A DNA stretch of 13,274 nucleotides from Hyphomicrobiales bacterium (GTDB lineage: Bacteria > Pseudomonadota > Alphaproteobacteria > Rhizobiales > Aestuariivirgaceae), in assembly GCA_025362535.1 (NCBI GenBank), contig JANYGE010000354.1, positions 1 through 13,274 on the forward strand. Direction: 5' to 3'. Both the position numbers and the translations under genes were made by a program. The notes beneath the pieces were generated by a model. That model did not search any database, was not told the DNA's origin, and worked only from the letters and a program-made list of their open reading frames with translations. Numbering within the stretch: the stretch's first letter is position 1; every line of letters begins with the position of its first letter. This document shows positions 1 to 7,666 of the stretch, in pieces.

Positions 1-533
1 CGAAGCCAGCCCGCTCGCTCATCCGAGGCCCCAGGGGCAGCTGCTCCCGCAGCCAAGCGCATGTCACGGTGGAGTGGCTTTCCCTCACGCGCTGCCTGTG
101 CCAATTGATAAATCGGCTCGGCAAACTCGGCAAATCCAGAATATAAAATATCAAAACCAACCAGCCGCGAAACACCTGCGCGCGAGGCCAATTTTAAATA
201 AGGAGCATTAGCATAAACCGCACGGCCCTTTGCATCTGTCACCACGCAAGCATCAGCCAAGGCATCGAGCACAGAATCAAAAAAGTGCCGTTCAGACTGA
301 CCGCCGACAAATTTAATTGCCCCCATCGACCACCCCAGAAGTGCCACGAGCCCCAGAAATGAGAGGCCAGCCCCTGCGGCCAACATCCACGGCTTTACTG
401 AATCTTGCAGATACCAAGCAGCAGCCCCAATGCCGAGACCCAACATGAGAATCAACAACGGCAGCACATATGCGAGCAAACCTGCCCTCTGATAGTTCCG
501 CGTTAGTTGATCAGTGTCGCCCCGAGCCGTCAT
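1..533 (-). CDS. cckA: CckA-like hybrid sensor histidine kinase, N-terminal part (cut by window edge)
   Basis: The first 177 codons of a minus-strand gene that continues beyond position 1. ATG at 533-531 opens MTARGDTDQLTRNYQRAG. Two hydrophobic segments follow, at about residues 19-42 and 50-76, typical of a short-loop membrane sensor. A PAS-like region starts near residue 82 (HFFDSVLDALADACVVTDAKG), and at about 140 comes the EPIYQLAQAAREG stretch, which resembles rhizobial CckA as I remember it. The kinase and receiver domains are not in the window, so catalytic residues cannot be checked. CckA in alphaproteobacteria sits in the inner membrane and phosphorylates CtrA and CpdR through ChpT, controlling the cell cycle. 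A different PAS-type membrane kinase is the alternative. The gene diverges from the FliO-like gene across about 146 bases, so a shared promoter region is likely. Confidence 0.7.
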   Translation of the reverse strand, partial: MTARGDTDQLTRNYQRAGLLAYVLPLLILMLGLGIGAAAWYLQDSVKPWMLAAGAGLSFLGLVALLGWSMGAIKFVGGQSERHFFDSVLDALADACVVTDAKGRAVYANAPYLKLASRAGVSRLVGFDILYSGFAEFAEPIYQLAQAAREGKPLHRDMRLAAGAAAPGASDERAGWL

Positions 534-667
534 CTTCCATTCCCCGAATCAACCGCTAGTATATGCGAAACGGCTTTGAATCGTCGGTTGCAAATGCAGT
601 TTTTCGACAACCATAATCAGCACGTGATTCTGTTAACTTTTATGTGTAAAATAGAATCGATTAAACT

Positions 668-673
668 GGAGGG
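668..673 (+). promoter_or_regulatory. Shine-Dalgarno of the FliO-like gene
   Basis: GGAGGG lies six bases upstream of the ATG at 680 and fixes that start. The rest of the 534-679 divergent gap contains AT-rich sequence (about 629-665), but I could not define a convincing -35/-10 pair in it. Confidence 0.75.
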
Positions 674-679
674 CTTATT

Positions 680-1093
680 ATGCCAGACCTAACACCTTAC
701 CTTGGCATGCTTGTAATGGCGCTGATCATTCTGGCAGCACTCATTCTCGGCGTTATTATCTACAAACTGTTCAATCAGCGCGTACGCGGTCGCCGTGGTC
801 AAAGGCTGGGCATCAGCGAATATCATGAACTTGATAAAACCCACCGGCTGGTGATCGTGCGTCGCGATGATGTGGAGCATCTGATTTTGATCGGCGGCAA
901 TCAGGAATTCACGATCGAAAGCAATATCCAAACCGGACTGATGACAAGACAACAGCCCCCCATGATGCAGCCCCAAGATCAAATGCCCATGCCGATGCGG
1001 CAAGCTCCACGTCCGCCTGTCTTCGGAGAGCGCGTGTTGCCATTGCGCCCAGTTGGCCCAACGCAATATCAAAATGAAGATGAGCCTGCTTAA
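680..1093 (+). CDS. FliO-domain (flagellar biosynthetic FliO/MopB-like) membrane protein
   Basis: 137 residues with one N-terminal membrane segment (about 9-29), then a basic stretch (RVRGRRGQRLG, 34-44), then a small beta-rich domain reading HRLVIVRRDDVEHLILIGG (55-73). That pattern, a TM segment followed by 'L.IVRRD.VEHL.LIGG', is typical of FliO-domain proteins. In flagellar systems FliO is a small inner-membrane factor that helps assemble the FliP core of the export gate. The C-terminal third (about 88-125) is low complexity, rich in Met, Pro and Gln. No other flagellar gene is in the window, so a role in flagellar export is uncertain. The gene diverges from the CckA-like gene and converges with degP. 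The start is supported by a strong Shine-Dalgarno at 668-673. Confidence 0.7.
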   Translation: MPDLTPYLGMLVMALIILAALILGVIIYKLFNQRVRGRRGQRLGISEYHELDKTHRLVIVRRDDVEHLILIGGNQEFTIESNIQTGLMTRQQPPMMQPQDQMPMPMRQAPRPPVFGERVLPLRPVGPTQYQNEDEPA

Positions 1094-1101
1094 GAGTAAT
1101 C

Positions 1102-1134
1102 CTTCGAGGCTCGCATTCGCTACGAGCCTCGAAG
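1102..1134. terminator. Perfect 12-bp inverted repeat between convergent genes; probable bidirectional terminator
   Basis: CTTCGAGGCTCG (1102-1113) and its exact reverse complement (1123-1134) flank a 9-base loop. The hairpin lies 8 bases after the fliO-like stop and 6 bases before the end of degP, where a bidirectional terminator is expected. There is no strong T-run on either side, so termination would be non-canonical. It also resembles the palindromic repeats (CCTTCGAGGC...) scattered through many rhizobial genomes. Confidence 0.6.
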
Positions 1135-1140
1135 CAAACT

Positions 1141-2673
1141 TTACTTCTTCAACTTCAGCGCAATAAACCGCGTCTCACCAGCTTTACCACCTTTGGAGAT
1201 GAGCAAGAGTACTGAAGCCTTGCCGTCTTTCGTGGCGCTTTCGATGGCTGTAGAAACTTCAGCTGAGGTCGCAACTGGCTTGCCACCTGCTTCCATAATC
1301 ACGTCGCCAGCTTCAATGCCCTTATCTGTGGCAGCACCATCCTTAGCCACTTCAGTCACCAAAGCGCCTTGCACTTTATCATCAATCTTAAATGTGGCGC
1401 GAAGCTCATCGGTCATTTCGCTCACTGTCATGCCAAGCACAGTAACTGTCGATGGAGCAGCGGGGGCAGGTTTCGATGTGTTATCTTCTTTGGCCACCAA
1501 TTTCTCACCATCTTCGAGACGCCCAAGTGTAACCTTTATTTCCTGCTCTTTGCCGTCACGGATGACCTTAAGTGCCACTTCTTTGCCAACCTCAGTTTCA
1601 GCAACGACGCGTGGCAATTCTTTTGAATCGGTAATGGGCCGACCATTGAATTCAACAATAACGTCACCTGCATCAATGCCAGCTTTTTCACTGGGGCTAC
1701 CTGTGGTCACATCAGCAACCAAAGCCCCGCGTGGCTTATCCATGCCCATGCTTTCAGCAATATCAGGGGTGACCGTTTGAATTTTCACGCCCAACCAACC
1801 ACGGCGGGTTTCGCCAAACTTCTCGAGCTGCGCCACAACATTTTTTGCTGTGTTTGAAGGCACGGAAAAACCAATGCCAACCGAGCCACCAGTCGGAGAG
1901 AAAATCGCCGTGTTAATACCAACAACTTCTCCTGCCATATTGAGCAGTGGGCCACCGGAATTGCCTTTGTTAATTGCAGCGTCAGTTTGAATATAGTCAT
2001 CATAGGGACCAGCATTAATATCGCGGTTGCGCGCTGAAACAATGCCGAGTGAAACTGAACCACCCAAACCAAACGGGTTACCAATCGCCGTTACCCACTC
2101 ACCAATCCGCAACTTATCACTATCACCAAAAGCAACTGTGGGAAGGGCCTTGTCAGGCTTCACACGGATCACGGCAATATCCGTCTTCGGGTCGCGGCCC
2201 ACAAGTTCAGCTTTCATAATGGTGCCATCTTGCATGTGAACCTGAATTGAATCCGCACCCTCAACCACATGATTGTTGGTGACGATCAAACCAGACGCAT
2301 CGACAATGAAGCCTGAACCCATTGAGTTCACAGTCTGATCATCCGGTGCAGGTGCGCCACCCTTATCATCGCCTTGATCGCCGGGGGCTTGCTGCTGTTT
2401 CTTTTTCAAGAATTCGTCGAAGAAATCCTTGAAAGGTGAATCATCAGGAATTTGTGGAATAACACCACCACCAGAAGATGAAACCTTCGAAACCACTGAA
2501 ATTTCAACCACAGCTGGAAGCAGCTTTTCAATAAGATCTGCTATATTGGGCAGGGTCTGCGCTTGCGCATAAGCTTGCGGCACAAAGGCCTGATTGAGAC
2601 CGGGCATGCCGAGCAGCAAGGTCGAAAGCGCCGCAGCGCCCAAAATTTGCGAAGCCTTAAAACGCTTAATCAT
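1141..2673 (-). CDS. degP: DegP/HtrA-family periplasmic serine protease (Do-like)
   Basis: 510 residues from ATG at 2673 (MIKRFKASQ). An open frame runs further upstream to 2799, but only this start gives a signal peptide, and it has GGAG nearby upstream. The signal peptide covers about residues 1-36, with a likely cut after AYA. The trypsin-like domain carries the triad H135 (VTNNHVVEGAD), D165 (DPKTDIAV) and S239 (GNSGGPLLN). PDZ1 spans about 291-385 and PDZ2 about 410-505. A Gln/Asp/Gly-rich linker at 92-114 corresponds to the variable LA-loop region. The protein would degrade or chaperone misfolded periplasmic and outer-membrane proteins as an oligomer. It is the last gene of the block headed by thyA and sits 22 bases after the DUF2065 gene, matching the hflK-hflC-degP order known in rhizobia. 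All key residues are present. Confidence 0.95.
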   Translation of the reverse strand: MIKRFKASQILGAAALSTLLLGMPGLNQAFVPQAYAQAQTLPNIADLIEKLLPAVVEISVVSKVSSSGGGVIPQIPDDSPFKDFFDEFLKKKQQQAPGDQGDDKGGAPAPDDQTVNSMGSGFIVDASGLIVTNNHVVEGADSIQVHMQDGTIMKAELVGRDPKTDIAVIRVKPDKALPTVAFGDSDKLRIGEWVTAIGNPFGLGGSVSLGIVSARNRDINAGPYDDYIQTDAAINKGNSGGPLLNMAGEVVGINTAIFSPTGGSVGIGFSVPSNTAKNVVAQLEKFGETRRGWLGVKIQTVTPDIAESMGMDKPRGALVADVTTGSPSEKAGIDAGDVIVEFNGRPITDSKELPRVVAETEVGKEVALKVIRDGKEQEIKVTLGRLEDGEKLVAKEDNTSKPAPAAPSTVTVLGMTVSEMTDELRATFKIDDKVQGALVTEVAKDGAATDKGIEAGDVIMEAGGKPVATSAEVSTAIESATKDGKASVLLLISKGGKAGETRFIALKLKK

Positions 2674-2695
2674 CTGTGCCGTCTCCAATAAACCA

Positions 2696-2893
2696 TTATG
2701 TAAAAAAACTTCGTGCCAGCCAAACCAGCGCCACACCCAAAGCCAGAACAAGTGTTCCAGCCAGACGCAACTGCTCGTTAGACATGCCCAGCATTCCAAC
2801 CATCATCTTTTTCAAATGGCTCGGAACCAAGGCATAAGTGAGGCCCTCAATCACACATACGAGACCAAAGGCCGTCAAGATTGTGCTACCCAT
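2696..2893 (-). CDS. DUF2065 (YjeT-like) small membrane protein
   Basis: 65 residues with two hydrophobic segments (about 3-23 and 42-61) separated by a short loop, PSHLKKMMVGMLGMSNEQLR. The EGLTYALVP motif and the 'RLAGTLVLALGVALVWL' second helix fit the DUF2065 family, which is found next to hflKC in many proteobacteria. The function is unknown. Its ATG (2893-2891) shares one base with the hflC stop (TAATG), so it is probably translated by reinitiation after hflC. Location and small size suggest an accessory to HflK/HflC/FtsH, but that is inference from context only. Confidence 0.85.
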   Translation of the reverse strand: MGSTILTAFGLVCVIEGLTYALVPSHLKKMMVGMLGMSNEQLRLAGTLVLALGVALVWLARSFFT

Positions 2894-3783
2894 TACTTTT
2901 CAGCTGGAACCTGTGAGCCATCTTTCTGGGTTCCAAAATATTTGAAGAACTCCGAGTTGGGGCTGAGGACCAAGCTGGTGCCACCGCCGGCCAAGCTTTT
3001 ATTATAAGCCTGCATTGAGCGGTAGAAGCTATAGAACTCTGGGTCCTTCTGAAAAGCCGCCGCGAAAATCGAGGCTCGTTCAGCTTCGCCTTCACCCCGA
3101 ATGATTTCAGCCTTGCGTTGGCCTTCCGAGGTGATTTCCAAAACCTTGCGATTGGCCTCAGCTTTCATTTGTGTATGCAAAGCCTCGCCCTTACCGCGCA
3201 AATTCTGCGCTTCGGCATTGCGTTCAGATTTCATCCGTTCATATGTTGCTTCCAACACTTCTTTCATCAAATCCGTGCGGCGAATCCGAACGTCAACAAT
3301 GTTGATCCCCAAGGCTTGCGCCTCACCCGCCACCTGGTTGGTGATCTCTTGCATCATCACTTCACGGTCATTCGAAAGCGCAGCTTCAAATGTGCGCTTG
3401 CCATAGGTCTGGCGCAAAGCTGCATTCAATCGTGTCTCAATACGCTGGCGCGCCAAATCTAAATCAGCGCCCACAGTCTCACGAAACTTCTGCGCATCCA
3501 AAATACGCACAAGCGTTACAGTATCCACCAAATAGCGCTGCTTGTCAGAAACCTGCACCGCCATATTATCAGAGCTCCACATAAAGGTGCGATTCTCGAT
3601 ATCTATCACCTCATCAGCAATTGGCCATTTCAAGTGCAACCCTGGTTGATCGACGATACGGCTCACCTCACCAAAATGCATAACCAAAGCCGTTTGCCTT
3701 TGGTCAACTTTGAAGATTGACATGGAAGCAACAACCAACACAGCCAGCCCAACAAGGCCCAAAGCAATTCTAGACGTTCCCAT
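2893..3783 (-). CDS. hflC: HflC, SPFH/band 7 modulator of FtsH protease
   Basis: 296 residues, near the usual length for HflC. A single N-terminal TM anchor (about 7-24) is followed by the SPFH/band 7 domain with VDQRQTALVMHFGEV (26-40) and QPGLHLKWP (46-54). The core contains DVRIRRTDL, characteristic of HflC. Beyond about residue 185 a charged Ala/Glu-rich helix (RMKSERNAEAQ ... GEAERASIFAAAF) should form a coiled coil, and YSFYRSMQAYNKSL gives the conserved end. With HflK it forms the large periplasmic cage around the FtsH AAA protease in the inner membrane and limits access of substrates. Its ATG overlaps the hflK stop by one base (TAATG), indicating coupled translation and near-equal output of the two subunits. 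Confidence 0.95.
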   Translation of the reverse strand: MGTSRIALGLVGLAVLVVASMSIFKVDQRQTALVMHFGEVSRIVDQPGLHLKWPIADEVIDIENRTFMWSSDNMAVQVSDKQRYLVDTVTLVRILDAQKFRETVGADLDLARQRIETRLNAALRQTYGKRTFEAALSNDREVMMQEITNQVAGEAQALGINIVDVRIRRTDLMKEVLEATYERMKSERNAEAQNLRGKGEALHTQMKAEANRKVLEITSEGQRKAEIIRGEGEAERASIFAAAFQKDPEFYSFYRSMQAYNKSLAGGGTSLVLSPNSEFFKYFGTQKDGSQVPAEK

Positions 3784-4895
3784 TATTGGTTGCTCCCAGC
3801 TGGTGCCGCATTCTGAAGTGCAGGCAATGCCAAATAGGGCACAACCCCCTGCCCGCCCTTGTTCGGGTCCATTATAATACGGTTGGATTTTCCGATCACA
3901 TTTTCCATTGTTTCAAGAAACAGGCGTTCGCGCGTCACGTCTTTTGCTTTGGAATATTCGGTATAAACACTCTCAAAGCGTTGCGCTTCACCTTTGGCTT
4001 CAGCTACAATTTGTGCCTTGTAGCCTTTTGCATCTTCGACGATTTGTGCGGCATCGCCTTCGGCGTTGCGTAGCTTTTGATTGGAATAGCTTTCAGCATC
4101 ATTGATTGATTTCTGCTGATCCTGCTTGGCACGTTGCACATCTTCAAACGCATCTAAAACCGGGGCTGGAGGTTCAACGCCTTCCAGAGCAAGGCCCGTA
4201 ATCTTTATACCAGCCTTGTATTTATCAAGTGTGCGTTGAGCAATTTCTGTCACCTGATCTTGAATGGCAGCCTTGCCGGTTGTCAAAGCTTCAGAAGCCG
4301 GTGTTCGCCCGACGATCTCGCGCATTGCACTTTCCGAGACAGCGCGCACAATTGATTCTGGTTCTTGAACGTTGAATAGAAAATTTTGCGGATCAGAAAT
4401 TTTCCACAAAACCTTAAAGCGAATGTCGACCATATTTTCATCGCCAGTCAACATAAGCCCTTCGTCACCGCTATCACCAATCGAGGTTTGATTTTCGGCC
4501 GCAACCGGCAAAAGTTCCATTGTCTCAATAGGCCAGGCCGCAAAATGCAAACCAGGGCTCACTGTGCGTTGATAGGCCCCGAGGCGCAGCACCAAGCCGC
4601 GCTCATCAGGCTGCACTTGATAAACCGAAGCATAAACCCACCCGACGGCCAGCACTGCAACCGGCAAGAGCCATGCAGCAATGCCGCCGCCTTGCGGCAG
4701 CACAGATTTCAAACTGTCTTTGCCTTTTTTGAAAAGATCATCGAGCTCTGGCGGAATGTTGCCAGGGCCGCCGCGATTGCCGCTGCCCCAATTATTCTTT
4801 GGACCATCGCCACCAGGTTTTTGCCCCGGCGGTTTACCCCATGGGCCACGGTCGCTTGGGGGCTTGTTCTTTCCGTCATCGTCATTCCAAGGCAT
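3783..4895 (-). CDS. hflK: HflK, SPFH/band 7 modulator of FtsH protease
   Basis: 370 residues. A cytoplasmic, Gly/Pro/Lys-rich disordered head of about 50 residues (MPWNDDDGKNKPP... GPWGKPPG) is typical of HflK. A TM anchor follows at about 72-91 and then the SPFH domain (VQPDERGLVLRLGAYQRTVSPGLH begins near 94). A long Ala/Glu/Lys-rich coiled-coil region (RAKQDQQKSINDAESYSNQ, AEGDAAQIVEDAKGYKAQ) precedes the C-terminal part containing ETMENVIGKSNRIIMDP. It pairs with HflC in the FtsH-HflKC complex. The ATG at 4895 has GAGGA upstream. It begins 73 bases after folA; that gap could hold a separate promoter, though I could not identify one. Confidence 0.95.
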   Translation of the reverse strand: MPWNDDDGKNKPPSDRGPWGKPPGQKPGGDGPKNNWGSGNRGGPGNIPPELDDLFKKGKDSLKSVLPQGGGIAAWLLPVAVLAVGWVYASVYQVQPDERGLVLRLGAYQRTVSPGLHFAAWPIETMELLPVAAENQTSIGDSGDEGLMLTGDENMVDIRFKVLWKISDPQNFLFNVQEPESIVRAVSESAMREIVGRTPASEALTTGKAAIQDQVTEIAQRTLDKYKAGIKITGLALEGVEPPAPVLDAFEDVQRAKQDQQKSINDAESYSNQKLRNAEGDAAQIVEDAKGYKAQIVAEAKGEAQRFESVYTEYSKAKDVTRERLFLETMENVIGKSNRIIMDPNKGGQGVVPYLALPALQNAAPAGSNQ

Positions 4896-4968
4896 TATGG
4901 ATCCTCATCAATCATGTGCAGCGCATATAGGTAGCGCTGGCTCAAAAGTCCACATTTGGTTGGTCAAA

Positions 4969-5463
4969 CTATGATTTGCGGTCAAAAACCCGAAGGGTAA
5001 AGCCCGCACTGTCATTTGGCCCCTGTGGAAAGGTCTCGGACCGGGTTTCACGCCATTCCTTGGGGGAAAGTGCTGGGAAAACCGTGTCGCCTTTCGCATC
5101 CAAATCAACATCCGTGCGGTAAATCCGGTCGGCCCGCGCGAAGAACAAATCATAAATTTCGCCACCACCGATAATGGCAATTTCCTCAGCATCTCCAGCT
5201 GCCGCCAGTGCAGCATCCACCGTATGAACAACTATTGCCCCTTCAGCCGAAAAATCTGGCTTCCGGGTAATCACAATATTCACCCGTCCCGGCAGAGGCT
5301 TGCGCGGCAGGCTTTCCCATGTTTTACGGCCCATAATAATAGGTTTGCCCAAAGTGATCGCTTTAAACAGTTTGAGGTCTGACGATAAATGCCAGGGCAG
5401 CCCACCATCGCGGCCAATAACGCCGTTGCGCGAAACGGCAACCACAAAAGCAATGCGACTCAT
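4969..5463 (-). CDS. folA: Dihydrofolate reductase
   Basis: 164 residues when started at ATG 5463, the usual length. An in-frame ATG at 5502 would add 13 residues (MQFGKASLAGFGL) not seen in the family. The 5463 start makes a 4-base ATGA overlap with the upstream GNAT gene. Visible features are AVSRNGVIGRDGGLPW (9-24), the catalytic acidic residue in LSSDL (D29), the NADPH-binding stretch IIMGRKTWESLP (42-53), PGRVNIVITR (58-67) and IIGGGEIYDLF (98-108). It reduces dihydrofolate to tetrahydrofolate with NADPH, recycling the DHF made by ThyA, which is encoded three genes upstream in the same block. All catalytic positions look intact. Confidence 0.95.
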   Translation of the reverse strand: MSRIAFVVAVSRNGVIGRDGGLPWHLSSDLKLFKAITLGKPIIMGRKTWESLPRKPLPGRVNIVITRKPDFSAEGAIVVHTVDAALAAAGDAEEIAIIGGGEIYDLFFARADRIYRTDVDLDAKGDTVFPALSPKEWRETRSETFPQGPNDSAGFTLRVFDRKS

Positions 5464-5933
5464 GAGGCCAAATCCAGCAAGGCTTGCTTTTCCAAACTGC
5501 AATAGCAGTTTCCATCTTCAATCTCGGCACCGAGTTTTGAGTAGAGCGAACGTGCCCCTTTATTCCAATCCATCATCAACCAGAATATCTTTTGATATCC
5601 GCGCGCTACAGCCGCCTTCGCAACCTCTTTCATAAGAGCTTCGGCAACCCCCTGACGTCTAAAATCAGGCATAACCACCAAATCCTCGAGATACATAACT
5701 TCTTTGCCAACCGAAGTTGAAAAACTACGATGCCATAACGCCGTGCCAGCTGGCACACCATCAACAAAGGCAACCAAAGCCCCGATAATCGGACCATCAC
5801 AGAAAAGCGCTGCTTCATAATCTGCAGCTGTCGCACTCATTGTCGGGCCCCAATAATGGGTTTTACCCAACTCGCGCGCGCTCTCGAGGATAATGTGCCC
5901 TTCACCAGGCCTTATGGCGCGAATCTCAATCAC
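5460..5933 (-). CDS. GNAT-family N-acetyltransferase, diamine/polyamine acetyltransferase-like
   Basis: 157 residues. The start is GTG at 5933 (encoding MIEIRAIRPGEG), making a 4-base GTGA overlap with the stop of the CPBP gene. The stretch YLEDLVVMPDFRRQGVAEALM (81-101) holds the acetyl-CoA pyrophosphate-binding loop (RRQGVA). The C-terminal part, FWLMMDWNKGARSLYSKLGAEI (about 117-138), is the 'W-N-x-A-x-x-x-Y-x-x-x-G-A' pattern seen in spermidine/spermine and thialysine acetyltransferases. The substrate is not known from sequence; a small diamine is a family-based guess. Its stop overlaps the folA start (ATGA), so it is translated as part of the thyA-folA unit. No direct link to folate chemistry is visible. 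Confidence 0.85.
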   Translation of the reverse strand: MIEIRAIRPGEGHIILESARELGKTHYWGPTMSATAADYEAALFCDGPIIGALVAFVDGVPAGTALWHRSFSTSVGKEVMYLEDLVVMPDFRRQGVAEALMKEVAKAAVARGYQKIFWLMMDWNKGARSLYSKLGAEIEDGNCYCSLEKQALLDLAS

Positions 5934-6775
5934 GAATGGGTGCCCACCCCAAAAATCACCAGCGAGTTAAACATATTCCAAGCCGCATGGCAGGCAATCG
6001 TCACCCACAGGCTACCAAAGCGCAACAGCAAAACGCCCAGTACCAAACCCATGATGAAAATTACCCCAACATAAAGCCAAGGAGCAGCTGAGAGATGGAT
6101 GAGCGCCCACAAAGCGCTGCTGATCAACACAGCCCCAACGCGACCCAATCTCGTATTCACAATTGCTGAAAACAAGGCACCTCGGAAAATGAGTTCTTCG
6201 GTTACAGGAGCCCCCAGAATGACGCCAGGCAAAGCCAAGGCAAACAACCAAGGTTGATTTGCCAGATCGGCGATGGTTTTTTCAACCAAACCAGATGCGC
6301 TTTGCCCATCTTTCAACCCTCCAGCCGGTGAATAGGTTTCGGGATCGATGCCCAAAATGACAAATGTGCCAATGAAAACCATCCACATCAAAATGCAAAA
6401 GCCAACAATAACCGTGACCCAGCCCCAAAAACCAAGTTCGGGAAATTGCAATGGCAGCTTACCTTGCCGATTCCGCAGACCAAACTGGGCAAAATAAACC
6501 GCAGCGATAACGACCAGCACGGCAGAAGGTGTAATGCCGATGACACTGGCTTTCATAAACTCCGGCGCGGTTGTTCCCATATCAACAAAAAGCTGACGTG
6601 AGCCATCCCAAAAAAGGATGAAATATGAAGCAATGCCGCCAAGTGTTTGTAACAAAACATCCAAGATCGCCAAGACCACGAAACACACCAAACCACGCCA
6701 AAGTGACTGCTGCACGTCACGCGGATAAAGCCATTCTGACTTTGCACGCTGAAAATCTGCTCCAAATATTGCCAT
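5930..6775 (-). CDS. CPBP-family intramembrane metalloprotease (Abi/Rce1-like)
   Basis: 281 residues, multi-pass membrane protein with about six to eight hydrophobic segments. It carries the three CPBP motifs: EELIFRG (193-199, motif 1 with EE and R), a motif 2 His in ALIHLSAAPW (H227), and motif 3 HAAWNMFNSL (H263, N267). These residues are expected to bind the active-site metal, by analogy with Rce1. The family includes CAAX-type processing proteases, but bacterial members have diverse or unknown substrates. The ATG is 3 bases after the thyA stop, with no clear Shine-Dalgarno, so translation probably depends on coupling with thyA. Location in a block with hflKC and degP suggests a membrane-proteostasis role, but that is inference. 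Confidence 0.88.
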   Translation of the reverse strand: MAIFGADFQRAKSEWLYPRDVQQSLWRGLVCFVVLAILDVLLQTLGGIASYFILFWDGSRQLFVDMGTTAPEFMKASVIGITPSAVLVVIAAVYFAQFGLRNRQGKLPLQFPELGFWGWVTVIVGFCILMWMVFIGTFVILGIDPETYSPAGGLKDGQSASGLVEKTIADLANQPWLFALALPGVILGAPVTEELIFRGALFSAIVNTRLGRVGAVLISSALWALIHLSAAPWLYVGVIFIMGLVLGVLLLRFGSLWVTIACHAAWNMFNSLVIFGVGTHS

Positions 6776-6778
6776 TAT

Positions 6779-7573
6779 CTAAACCGCAATCGGAGCAGCA
6801 ATGCTGGCATCAGCGACATAATTGAGCACTTCAAAATCCTCATACGAAAACCCATCAAGCTCAGTTACGTCCCGCTTGAAATTGAGCTGCGGCAAAGGAT
6901 GTGGCGTGCGGGCCAATTGCACTTCGACCTGATCCAGATGATTGAGATATAAATGTGCATCGCCCAGCGTATGCACAAATTCACCAACTCCAAGTCCCGC
7001 TACCTTGGCAATCATGTGGGTGAGCATGGCATAGGATGCGATATTAAACGGCACACCGAGAAATATATCAGCCGAGCGCTGATAAAGCTGGCACGAGAGT
7101 TTTCCATCCGCCACATAAAATTGAAACAGGCAGTGGCAGGGTGGCAGCGCCATCTTATCAACATCGGCTGGGTTCCACGCCGTAACAATCAAGCGCCGCG
7201 AGTCAGGCGAAGACTTTATGCGCTTCACCACTTCGCCAAGCTGATCAATCACTCCGCCATCGCGCGTCGGCCAAGAGCGCCACTGAGCGCCGTAAACCGG
7301 GCCAAGATCGCCGTTGGCATCGGCCCACTCATCCCAGATCGTCACTTTATTATTATTGAGATACTTAATGTTCGTATCGCCCTTCATGAACCACAGGAGC
7401 TCATGGATGATCGACCGCAGATGCAATTTTTTGGTGGTCACCAATGGCAACCCGGCAGCAAGATCAAAGCGCATTTGATAGCCAAAAACTGATTTTGTGC
7501 CCGTGCCAGTCCGGTCAGTCTTGATTACACCATGGTCGCGCACATGGCGCATGAGATCGAGATATTGTTTCAT
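6779..7573 (-). CDS. thyA: Thymidylate synthase
   Basis: 264 residues, identical in length to the E. coli enzyme. Features visible in order are [12 protein letters not shown] (20-31), the WDEWAD segment (80-85), the dUMP phosphate-binding RR (126-127), the catalytic Cys in [11 protein letters not shown] (C146), [17 protein letters not shown] (165-181), and the C-terminal APIAV end needed for loop closure. It methylates dUMP to dTMP using methylene-THF, giving dihydrofolate for FolA. It heads the minus-strand block; about 33 bases separate its ATG from the T-run of the terminator at 7606-7644, so its promoter must be compact or overlap that region. Only a weak Shine-Dalgarno-like CGGA is seen. 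Confidence 0.97.
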   Translation of the reverse strand: MKQYLDLMRHVRDHGVIKTDRTGTGTKSVFGYQMRFDLAAGLPLVTTKKLHLRSIIHELLWFMKGDTNIKYLNNNKVTIWDEWADANGDLGPVYGAQWRSWPTRDGGVIDQLGEVVKRIKSSPDSRRLIVTAWNPADVDKMALPPCHCLFQFYVADGKLSCQLYQRSADIFLGVPFNIASYAMLTHMIAKVAGLGVGEFVHTLGDAHLYLNHLDQVEVQLARTPHPLPQLNFKRDVTELDGFSYEDFEVLNYVADASIAAPIAV

Positions 7574-7605
7574 AAATCCGACTTTAGTGGTCCCAACTGA
7601 TTCCG

Positions 7606-7644
7606 CAAAACAAAAGCGGCGGAAGCTTCGATAAGCCCCGCCGC
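7606..7644 (-). terminator. Rho-independent terminator of the DUF2853 gene
   Basis: On the minus strand GCGGCGG (7644-7638) pairs exactly with CCGCCGC (7622-7616), with a 15-base loop that can pair further internally (AAGCTT), followed by TTTTGTTTT (7615-7607). It lies just after the DUF2853 stop and should insulate that gene from thyA downstream. Confidence 0.85.
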
Positions 7645-7666
7645 AAAACTCTTCAATGTGGAGAAC

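Noticed and set aside
633..664. Two TTAA motifs upstream of the FliO-like gene, considered as a CtrA site
   Set aside because: A CtrA box needs about 7 bases between the TTAA halves; here they are 24 apart.
507..692. 61-codon plus-strand ORF ahead of the FliO-like gene
   Set aside because: It overlaps the start of the CckA-like gene and the start of the FliO-like gene, has no ribosome site and no recognisable protein features.
1193..1780. 195-codon plus-strand ORF inside degP
   Set aside because: Antisense shadow of the well-supported degP; its Ser/Thr/Ala/Pro-rich composition is what reverse-strand reading gives.
2674..2799. 42-codon upstream extension of degP (MECWACLTSS...)
   Set aside because: It overlaps the DUF2065 gene, displaces the signal peptide, and ATG 2673 has its own GGAG site.
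4386..4934. 182-codon plus-strand ORF opposite hflK
   Set aside because: Antisense shadow of hflK with no domain features.
5464..5502. 13-residue N-terminal extension of folA
   Set aside because: Not part of the family fold. The 5463 start gives a standard ATGA overlap and normal length.
6953..7492. 179-codon plus-strand ORF opposite thyA
   Set aside because: Antisense shadow of a complete thymidylate synthase.
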